Origin: Streptomyces sp. NBC_00654
GTDB lineage: Bacteria; Actinomycetota; Actinomycetes; Streptomycetales; Streptomycetaceae
NCBI RefSeq assembly: GCF_026341775.1
Contig: NZ_JAPEOB010000001.1
Coordinates: forward strand, 248,001 to 312,000
Length of the DNA stretch: 64,000 nucleotides
Reading direction: 5' to 3'
Part shown: positions 57,805-64,000 of the stretch, piece after piece
How the letters are laid out: each line of letters begins with the position of its first letter
Position numbering within the stretch: position 1 is the stretch's first letter
The notes under the pieces: model-generated
Databases searched by the model: none
What the model was told of the DNA's origin: nothing
What the model saw: the letters and a program-made list of their open reading frames with translations, nothing else
Made by a program: the position numbers and the translations under genes

Positions 57805-58488
57805 ATGCCTGCCGCGCCTCTCGCCCCCGCACAGCCGCCCAAGACCTCCCTCAAGCAGCCGCCCGCCGCCGAACGCGTCTACACCCACATCAAGGAAGCG
57901 GTCCTCGGCCGTCGCTACGAGGGCGGGACGCTCCTCACCGAAGGTGATCTCGCGGAGGCCGTGGGGGTCTCCCGCACGCCCGTGCGCGAGGCGCTGCTGC
58001 GGCTGGAGGTGGAGGGGCTGATCAAGCTCTATCCGAAGAAGGGCGCCCTGGTGCTCGCCGTCTCCGCGCAGGAGATCGCGGATGTGGTGGAGACCCGTCT
58101 GCTCGTCGAGGAGTTCGCCGTGCGCCGGGCCGTGCCGGCCTCGGCGCAGCTGATCAGCCGCCTCGAACAACTCCTGGAGGAGCAGCGGCAGCTGGCGGAG
58201 GCCGGGGACCTGGCCGCCGTTTCGGTGAAGGACCGCTGTTTCCACGCCGAGATCGTGCGGAACGCGGGCAACGAGATCCTTTCGCGGCTCTACGACCAGC
58301 TGCGCGACCGGCAGTTGCGGATGGGCGTCGCGGTGATGGAGGCCCACCCCGGCAGGATCGCCGCCAACATCACGGAGCACGGTGAGCTGCTGGAAGCCAT
58401 CCGGGCCGGTGACGCGGACGGTGCCGCGCAGGTCGTGCGGCGCCATATCAGCCGGGTCAAGGTGCTGGTCAGGGGTGAGGACCGGTGA
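57805..58488 (+). CDS. GntR-family (FadR/FCD) regulator
   Basis: 227 residues. N-terminal GntR winged helix: V-Y-T-H-I-K-E-A-V-L-G-R-R-Y-E-G-G-T-L-L-T-E-G-D-L-A, G-V-S-R-T-P-V-R-E-A-L. C-terminal FCD domain: E-T-R-L-L-V-E-E-F-A and V-K-D-R-C-F-H-A-E-I-V-R-N-A-G-N, with metal-ligand-like Asp/His. The ATG at 57805 is set by a leaderless -10. Its stop overlaps the MFS start (GTGA), so it probably controls the transporter and itself. Confidence 0.92.
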   Translation: MPAAPLAPAQPPKTSLKQPPAAERVYTHIKEAVLGRRYEGGTLLTEGDLAEAVGVSRTPVREALLRLEVEGLIKLYPKKGALVLAVSAQEIADVVETRLLVEEFAVRRAVPASAQLISRLEQLLEEQRQLAEAGDLAAVSVKDRCFHAEIVRNAGNEILSRLYDQLRDRQLRMGVAVMEAHPGRIAANITEHGELLEAIRAGDADGAAQVVRRHISRVKVLVRGEDR

Positions 58489-59795
58489 GCTCTGCCGCCG
58501 CTCCCACCCTGTCCCTGCCCGGTGATCCGCCCGGCGGCCGGCGTGCCGCCTGGGTGTGGGGCATCGGGGTCGCCGTCTACTTCGTCGCCATCGTCTTCCG
58601 CACGAGCCTGGGGGTCGCCGGGCTCGACGCCGCCGACCGGTTCGACGTCAACGCCTCGGCGCTGTCGACGTTCTCCATCCTCCAACTGCTCGTCTACGCG
58701 GGCATGCAGATACCCGTCGGCCTGATGGTCGACCGGCTCGGCACCAAGAAGGTCCTCGCCGTCGGGGCCGTCCTGTTCACGGTCGGGCAGCTGGGCTTCG
58801 CGCTCTCCCCCTCCTACGGAACGGCGCTCGCCTCCCGGGCGCTGCTCGGCTGCGGGGACGCGATGACGTTCATCAGCGTGCTGCGGCTCGGCAGCCGCTG
58901 GTTCCCGGCCCGGCGCGGGCCGCTGATCGGTCAGGTCGCGGCGCTCTTCGGGATGGCGGGCAACCTCGTCTCGACCCTCTTCATCGCCCGCGCGCTGCAC
59001 GGCCTCGGCTGGACCACGACGTTCGCCGGGAGCGCGGTCGCGGGTGTGGTGGTGCTGGTGTTGCTGATGCTGTTCCTCAAGGACCACCCCGAAGGGCATG
59101 AACCGCCGCCCGCCGAGCACGCCGGGCCCGCGTACGTCCGCAAGCAGATCGCCGCCGCGTGGCGGGAGCCCGGCACCCGGCTCGGCATGTGGGTGCACTT
59201 CACCACGCAGTTCCCGGCCATGGTGTTCCTGCTGCTGTGGGGGATGCCGTTCCTGGTGGAGGCGCAGGGGCTGAGCCGGGGGACCGCCGGTGAACTGCTC
59301 ACGCTGGTGGTGCTCTCCAACATGGTGGTCGGGCTCGTCTACGGGCAGATCATCGCCCGGCACCACGCCGCACGCGCCCCGCTCGCGCTGGGCACGGCGG
59401 GGCTGACGGCCCTGCTCTGGGCCGTCACGATCTTCCACCCGGGCGACCATGCGCCGATGTGGCTGCTGATCGTCCTGTGCACGGTGCTCGGGGCCTGCGG
59501 TCCCGCTTCGATGATCGGTTTCGACTTCGCCCGGCCCGCCAATCCTCCGGAGCGTCAGGGCACCGCGTCGGGGATCGTCAACATGGGTGGTTTCATCGCG
59601 TCGATGACCACACTGTTCGCGGTCGGTGTGCTGCTGGACGCGACCGGCGACAACTATCGCGTCGCTTTCGCCTCGGTCTTCGTCCTGGAGGCGCTCGGCG
59701 TCGTACAGATCCTGCGGCTGCATGCCAGGGCGACGCTCAGGGAACGCGACCACCATGTGGTCAGCCGGGTCGAAGCGGTCCACGTACCCGCGTAG
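58485..59795 (+). CDS. MFS transporter
   Basis: 436 residues with 12 hydrophobic segments. MFS signature L-M-V-D-R-L-G-T-K-K-V between helices 2 and 3. The F-R-T-S-L-G-V-A-G-L and A-R-R-G-P-L-I-G-Q motifs resemble oxalate/nitrate-like or sugar-acid MFS families. GTG start overlaps the GntR stop (GTGA). The last 25 residues are Arg/His-rich. Substrate unknown, probably the GntR ligand or a relative. Confidence 0.92.
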   Translation: MSSAAAPTLSLPGDPPGGRRAAWVWGIGVAVYFVAIVFRTSLGVAGLDAADRFDVNASALSTFSILQLLVYAGMQIPVGLMVDRLGTKKVLAVGAVLFTVGQLGFALSPSYGTALASRALLGCGDAMTFISVLRLGSRWFPARRGPLIGQVAALFGMAGNLVSTLFIARALHGLGWTTTFAGSAVAGVVVLVLLMLFLKDHPEGHEPPPAEHAGPAYVRKQIAAAWREPGTRLGMWVHFTTQFPAMVFLLLWGMPFLVEAQGLSRGTAGELLTLVVLSNMVVGLVYGQIIARHHAARAPLALGTAGLTALLWAVTIFHPGDHAPMWLLIVLCTVLGACGPASMIGFDFARPANPPERQGTASGIVNMGGFIASMTTLFAVGVLLDATGDNYRVAFASVFVLEALGVVQILRLHARATLRERDHHVVSRVEAVHVPA

Positions 59796-59969
59796 TGCCG
59801 CGCACGAGCGGCGCATGATCGGCGCGCGGGCGAAGCGTGGAGTGCGTACAGCGCATGCGCATGCGGGTGCGCGTGCGGGTGCGCGGCGCACCGGCGGCGC
59901 GGTGGGCGGTGAACCGGCGGCGCGCCCGTCTCTCGTACTCCGGGACGGGCGCCGCCGATCGGTACACCG

Positions 59970-59987
59970 TGTGCGGGTTCCCGCACA
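59970..59987. terminator. Hairpin in the convergent intergenic region
   Basis: TGTGCGGG-TT-CCCGCACA, perfect 8-bp stem. The preceding stretch (about 59854-59889) is an alternating GCGCATGCG/GTGCGCGTGCGG repeat. No gene is seen in 59796-60008. Confidence 0.55.
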
Positions 59988-60008
59988 GGGGGACCGCGGG
60001 TCGGGAAA

Positions 60009-60833
60009 CTACGGCATGACGGCGAAGTGGTGCAGGATCGCCGCGGCCAGCTCCTGGTCGCCCTCGATCTTGACGCGGTCCGGGACCGCTGTCGCCCGGA
60101 CCCGGCCGCAGGCCAGGCGGTAGTACGTCTCCCAGTCCATCGCGAGCGTCACCGCGGGGCCCAGCGACGGCGCGCCGTCGATCGAACCGCGGCCGTCCGC
60201 GTCGACCCGGACCGTGCGCAGGAACTCCAGCGGCCCGTGCACATCGAGTACGACGGCCGAATTGGCCGGAGCGCCCGCGTCCTTGGCGACCACCTTGGGG
60301 AGCCCCTGGAGCAGGGTGTCCCGGACGATGTGGGCGCCGGGGGAGTCCAGATTTCCCGGGACGCCCAGCGTGACGCGCAGGTCCTGCTCGTGCACCCAGA
60401 GATCGACGGCCCGCATGTGCAGTGCCACTTCGAGGGTCTGCTCCGCGCCGAGAGGCGCCCGGACCATCGTGTCGGGGGAGCGGTTCTCGTTGCGCAGCTG
60501 GCGGGCGCGGCGGATGAGCGTGTACTCCAGCTCGGAGGTCATCTCGGGCGCGGTGTGGTGGCGCCGTACGTCGACCTGCATCTCCATGTAGCGGGCGAAG
60601 TCGCTCTGTATGTGGTAGAGGTCGCGCGGCAGTGTGTGGATGGGGCGCGGGTCGCCTAGCATCTCGCACTCCATGCCGATGATGTGCGACACGACATCAC
60701 GGACCGACCAGGCGGGGCAGGGTGTACGGCGGTTCCACTCCCCCTCGACGAGTGGCTTCACCAGCTCGGCTATCGCCTCGATGGAGTGGGTCGCGGCGTC
60801 GGCGTAGGTCTGGAGGCTGGGATGGACGGTCAC
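60009..60833 (-). CDS. MDMPI_N (mycothiol-dependent maleylpyruvate isomerase-like) protein
   Basis: 274 residues. N-terminal DinB/MDMPI domain: W-N-R-R-T-P-C-P-A-W-S-V-R-D-V-V-S-H-I-I-G-M-E, with the His in L-W-V-H-E-Q-D-L-R serving as a possible metal ligand. C-terminal SCP2-like part: D-W-E-T-Y-Y-R-L-A-C-G-R. The family uses mycothiol, the actinobacterial thiol. GTG at 60833 follows GAGGGGTCCC; the frame to 60902 is Pro/Ala-rich and unlikely coding. Substrate unknown. Confidence 0.88.
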   Translation of the reverse strand: MTVHPSLQTYADAATHSIEAIAELVKPLVEGEWNRRTPCPAWSVRDVVSHIIGMECEMLGDPRPIHTLPRDLYHIQSDFARYMEMQVDVRRHHTAPEMTSELEYTLIRRARQLRNENRSPDTMVRAPLGAEQTLEVALHMRAVDLWVHEQDLRVTLGVPGNLDSPGAHIVRDTLLQGLPKVVAKDAGAPANSAVVLDVHGPLEFLRTVRVDADGRGSIDGAPSLGPAVTLAMDWETYYRLACGRVRATAVPDRVKIEGDQELAAAILHHFAVMP

Positions 60834-61033
60834 GGGACCCCTCGTGCGGTTCTGCGGTGCATGGGCTGGGAGAGCAGGGCGTGCTGGCGGGCGGGCTGGC
60901 ACTGACGGCGCTGTCTGCGAGCTGCGTGGGAGGTTCGTTGGCTAAGTTACGCTGCGAGCAGGCACCCCGGCAGTGCTTTGGTGTGACGATCGTAGGCCCG
61001 CGTTGACGGCTCGAATGCCAGGACGGTGGTAGT

Positions 61034-61843
61034 GTGCGCGCCTCTCTCATCCAGATCGCAGTAGACCCGGACGAATCAGTCAATTCCCGTCGGAAACGCG
61101 CGGTTTCGCTGGTCGTGGCCCAGCGCGGTGCGGATCTGGTGGTCCTTCCCGAGCTCTGGCCGGTCGGCGCGTTCGCGTATACGGACTTCGCCGCCGAGGC
61201 CGAACCCCTCCAGGGTCCCACCCATGAGGCGATGGCCGCGGCCGCCGCCGAGGCGGGGGTCTGGCTGCACGCGGGCTCGTTCGTGGAACGGGCCGCGGAC
61301 GGCACGCTCTACAACACCTCGCTCGTCTTCTCGCCCGAGGGCGAACGCCGTGCCGTGTACCGCAAGATCCACCGCTTCGGCTTCGACAAGGGCGAGGCGG
61401 TCATGATGGGCGCGGGCGAGGAGCTGGTCACGGCCGCACTCCCGCAGACCACGCTCGGCCTCACCACCTGCTACGACCTCCGCTTCCCGGAGCTGTACCG
61501 CGGACTCGTGGACGCGGGCGCCGAGACGCTGATCGTCGCGGCGGGCTGGCCGGAGCGGCGCCGGGCCCACTGGACACTCCTCGCGCAGGCCCGCGCCGTC
61601 GAGAACCAGTCGTACGTCCTGGCCGTCGGCACCGCGGGCACCCATGGCGGGGTCGAGCAGGCCGGGCACAGCATCGCCGTCGATCCGTGGGGCGAGATCC
61701 TGGCCGAGGCGGGCGGGGGCGAGGAGGTGCTGAGCGTGGAGTTCGACCCGGCGAAGGTCGCCACCACGCGGGAGCAGTTCCCCGCGCTGAAGGACCGCCG
61801 GCTGGGACTGGACACGCCGCAGGACGTGGCCCCGGCGCGCTGA
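61034..61843 (+). CDS. Carbon-nitrogen hydrolase (nitrilase superfamily)
   Basis: 269 residues. Catalytic triad: Glu in V-L-P-E-L-W, Lys in Y-R-K-I-H-R-F-G, Cys in L-T-T-C-Y-D-L-R-F-P-E. The last motif is like omega-amidase/Nit2 and N-carbamoyl hydrolases. It should hydrolyse a small amide such as deaminated glutathione or 2-oxosuccinamate. GTG start, divergent from the MDMPI_N gene. Ends before the parS-bearing palindrome. Confidence 0.92.
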   Translation: MRASLIQIAVDPDESVNSRRKRAVSLVVAQRGADLVVLPELWPVGAFAYTDFAAEAEPLQGPTHEAMAAAAAEAGVWLHAGSFVERAADGTLYNTSLVFSPEGERRAVYRKIHRFGFDKGEAVMMGAGEELVTAALPQTTLGLTTCYDLRFPELYRGLVDAGAETLIVAAGWPERRRAHWTLLAQARAVENQSYVLAVGTAGTHGGVEQAGHSIAVDPWGEILAEAGGGEEVLSVEFDPAKVATTREQFPALKDRRLGLDTPQDVAPAR

Positions 61844-61854
61844 GGTACGGCTAC

Positions 61855-61900
61855 GCCCCTCGACGGGCCGGTTTCACGTGAAACCGGCCCGTCGAAGGGC
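61855..61900. repeat. 46-bp palindrome around a parS site
   Basis: Arms of 23 nt each with one mismatched pair; the inner 36 bp are perfect. It lies between convergent genes and can form a hairpin, so it may also terminate transcription. Confidence 0.85.
61871..61884. other. parS: parS (ParB-binding site)
   Basis: GTTTCACGTGAAAC, exact Streptomyces parS, at the centre of the 46-bp palindrome. Confidence 0.92.
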
Positions 61901-61957
61901 GGGTACCGGGCCGCGCGGCGCATGCGGGCCGCCCTCCCGCCTCCCGGCACCGCCGCC

Positions 61958-62458
61958 TCACTCCTCGTGCCCCTCACGCTCCTTGTCCGCGAGCACGATC
62001 ACGCACATCGACACGGCGATGAGCAGCGCGGCATCGGCCTCCTCGCGCACGACCTCGATGCCGTACGTGTCCCGGATCGTCAGCAGGCGCCGCGAGACCT
62101 GCGCGAGCAGCTCCCCGTCGTAGTCGATGGCGAACTCGCGGTCCAGGATCCTGCCGCTGACATCCAGCTCCGTGCCGTCCACCAGCGTCACCCGGTAGTG
62201 GTTGCGCAGCAGCGAGAGCCGCTTGCGCCTGACCCTGGCCAGTTCCTCGCCCCCGCGCTCGATGACCATCGTGTCGCGCAGACTGACCAGCTTCTGCCGC
62301 AGTTCGACGAGTACCCGGCCGTCGCGGTCCTTCAGCTCGAAGGTGTCGCGTACCCGCATGGCCTTGCCGTCGACCAGGAAGACCTTGCGTCCCTCGGTGT
62401 CCTCGATCCAGTAGTCGTCACCGACGGCGAACAGCCGCTCACGTACGAGAAGTCTCAT
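61958..62458 (-). CDS. LURP-one-related (tubby-like) family protein
   Basis: 166 residues of the LURP-one-related/YxjI fold: M-R-L-L-V-R-E-R-L-F-A-V-G-D-D-Y-W-I-E-D, D-G-K-A-M-R-V-R-D-T-F-E-L-K-D, R-H-Y-like beta strands, and a C-terminal hydrophobic helix (A-D-A-A-L-L-I-A-V-S-M-C-V-I-V-L-A-D). Lipid or membrane tethering is suggested for the fold. ATG start at 62458 with no clear ribosome site. It ends 57 bp from the parS palindrome. Confidence 0.85.
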   Translation of the reverse strand: MRLLVRERLFAVGDDYWIEDTEGRKVFLVDGKAMRVRDTFELKDRDGRVLVELRQKLVSLRDTMVIERGGEELARVRRKRLSLLRNHYRVTLVDGTELDVSGRILDREFAIDYDGELLAQVSRRLLTIRDTYGIEVVREEADAALLIAVSMCVIVLADKEREGHEE

Positions 62459-62488
62459 GAGTCACAGGTTCTCCCGCGCCCCGGCGGA

Positions 62489-64000
62489 ATGCGCGCAGGT
62501 TGGCGTGATGTTGACTTGTGGCACGGGTACACGTGCACGCGTCCGCGCCCCCGAGCTCATCGGCAGGGGCGGCTGGCTCAATACGGGATCACGGTCCGCA
62601 AGGTCCACATCGACCGGGGACGGTCCGGTTACAAGAACGTCAGTCGCAAGGGCTTCGATGCCGCGATCACCGCCGTGACCTCCGGAGTCGTCGGTGTGCT
62701 GCTCGTGTGGAAGCTCGACCGGTTGAGCCGCAAGGGAATCGGCGAAGTCGGTAAGGCGCTGGACGACTTCAGCCGTGTGGGCGGACGGCTCGTGTCCGTC
62801 ATGGACGGTCTCGATACGGCGAACGACAGTGCCCGCGTCACCGTCGCGCTGCTTGCTGAGCTTGCCCGCAACGAGTCCCGGAACCTGGGCATGCGCGTCA
62901 GCAGCGCGAAGCGGTTCCTGCGGCAGCGTGGCCAGTGGATCGGCGGTCAGCCCCCGTACGGGCTCAAGGTGGACCCGGACACGAAGAGGCTCGTGCACGA
63001 CCCGGAGACAGCTGTTTACGCGCGTCTGATCGCCGACGAAGCGCTCTCGGGGAAGGCGCTCGTCCATGTGGCGCGTTTCCTCAATGAGCATGGGATCGAG
63101 TCGTCGCGTGGTGGAAAGTGGAATTCGTCCAGCGTGATGCAGTTGCTTCGCGGACCCGCTTTCGCAGGTCTCATGCCTCAGACCATGTACGAAGAGGCAG
63201 CGGACGGAACTCGGAAGTACGGCTCGAAGGTCATTCCGTACCGCGATCCCGAGACGCTGGACACCGTGAGCATCGGTGAAGGCATCATCACGGTGGGAGA
63301 ACGTGAACTCATCATCAGGCAGCTTGAGTCCCGCACCTTCCCGCTCGCCGGAAAGCGCCACGGACACAAGCAGGGGACGGCGCTCCTCACCGGGATTGCC
63401 CGATGTGGTCTGTGCGGGGCACGCATGAGTCAGGCGGGAACGTCGTATGCCTGTTCCTCGAACCGGATGGGGCGGGGTTGCGTCGGAGTCACCGCACGGG
63501 TTGAGAGCCTTGACGCCTATGTGAGGGACGCGTTTCTGAGCCGTCTTCCCGCACTTGAGCCCGACGACGACCTGCTTGCTGTCATCGCGGAGCGCTGGGT
63601 GAAGCAGGAAGACCCGGAAGTGTTCGCGAAGCGCGATGCGATTGAGGCGGAGATCAGAGAAGAGGAAGCGCGTCTCGCTGATCTTGAGGAAGCACGGTAC
63701 GTGCGCGGGGAGTTCAGCGGAGCGGACGCCATCGACCGGTACAACAGGCTTGCGGGAAGGCTCCGAGGGCGTATTGAGGGACTGCGTATGGGGCTCGCTG
63801 AGATGCCGGCGCCGACCATCGATATAACCCCGCTATTGGACGGGGAACTTCTCGGAGAGGCGTGGGAAGCCAGCGATACGGTGGGGCGGCGGGAACGGCT
63901 CCGGCTCGCGATGGACTCCGTGACCGTCAGCAAGGGGCGACGGGGTGCGCGGTTCGTTGGCCACGAGCGCTGCGACATCGCGTGGGCGGACCACTCGGGG
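62489..64000 (+). pseudogene. Large serine recombinase, catalytic N-terminus missing, runs off the right edge
   Basis: Open to the window edge (504 codons so far). Recognisable order: end of a resolvase domain (Y-G-I-T-V-R-K-V-H-I-D-R-G-R-S-G-Y, V-W-K-L-D-R-L-S-R), recombinase domain (G-Q-W-I-G-G-Q-P-P-Y-G-L), zinc ribbon C-G-L-C-G-A with a second Cys pair (A-C-S-S-N and G-C-V-G-V), coiled coil (A-E-I-R-E-E-E-A-R-L-A-D-L-E-E). The usual start with the nucleophilic Ser (Y-x-R-x-S) is absent in all three frames upstream. The in-frame ATG at 62489 gives an unrelated Arg-rich lead. Codons such as CTT, GTT and ATT are commoner than in neighbours, suggesting acquired DNA. Likely an integrase remnant. 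Confidence 0.7.

Noticed and set aside
62518..62754. 78-codon frame as the recombinase N-terminus
   Set aside because: It is in another frame and contains no Y-x-R-x-S motif; a single frameshift would not restore the resolvase start.

Overview
The window is high-GC actinobacterial DNA and almost certainly comes from a Streptomyces chromosome. Third codon positions are overwhelmingly G or C. It carries mycelial-actinomycete hallmarks: an AfsA/ArpA-type butyrolactone pair, an HATPase/XRE/DUF397 regulatory trio, two PknB-like kinases, a proteasome activator and mycothiol-linked domains. Gene order resembles, from memory, the S. coelicolor region on one flank of oriC. Three perfect ParB sites (GTTTCACGTGAAAC at 10235, 34093 and 61871) support an origin-proximal position.

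1-6 kb: a leftward cell-envelope and phosphosignalling operon (fhaA, fhaB, PP2C phosphatase, rodA/ftsW, pbpA; pbpA runs off the left edge), then tRNA-Leu(CAG). 6-17 kb: regulators and small operons. These are a PAP2 phosphatase; an orphan LuxR response regulator that appears to start at a non-standard ATC codon; an afsA homologue facing a butyrolactone-receptor repressor; HxlR with an azoreductase; MarR with an ABC-2-like membrane protein; and DUF2252, J-domain and rhodanese genes.

16-32 kb: aromatic and acyl-CoA metabolism. An acyl-CoA dehydrogenase has a KstR-like box upstream. The phenylacetyl-CoA epoxidase operon paaABCDE and the divergent pair paaN/TetR follow, then an Lrp regulator divergent from a 2-oxo-acid dehydrogenase operon (E1alpha, E1beta, E2). 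One palindrome (ACCGAACGATCGGTCGGT or close variants) lies upstream of paaA, between paaN and the TetR gene, and upstream of the dehydrogenase operon, which suggests a single TetR regulon. A DUF5819-HTTM-SpoU methyltransferase operon sits between.

31-46 kb: mobA-DUF6457 fusion, moeA with a long disordered N-terminal extension, and a potassium channel with RCK domain (a ParB site spans the moeA/channel junction); then a quinone oxidoreductase, Bpa, a PadR-controlled FtsX-type ABC exporter, a secreted Pro/Ala-rich membrane protein, and two divergent Ser/Thr kinases.

46-64 kb: two aminoglycoside-phosphotransferase-fold proteins, a PNPOx-like protein, a NarL-type response regulator, a second 2-oxo-acid dehydrogenase operon, the HATPase/XRE/DUF397 trio, a D-Ala-D-Ala carboxypeptidase, a chromosomal BRO-N protein, a GntR-MFS operon, an MDMPI_N protein, a nitrilase and a LURP-one protein. 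At the right edge is a large serine recombinase reading frame whose catalytic N-terminus is missing, the only clear mobile-element trace. I see no CRISPR array, rRNA or intact insertion sequence.
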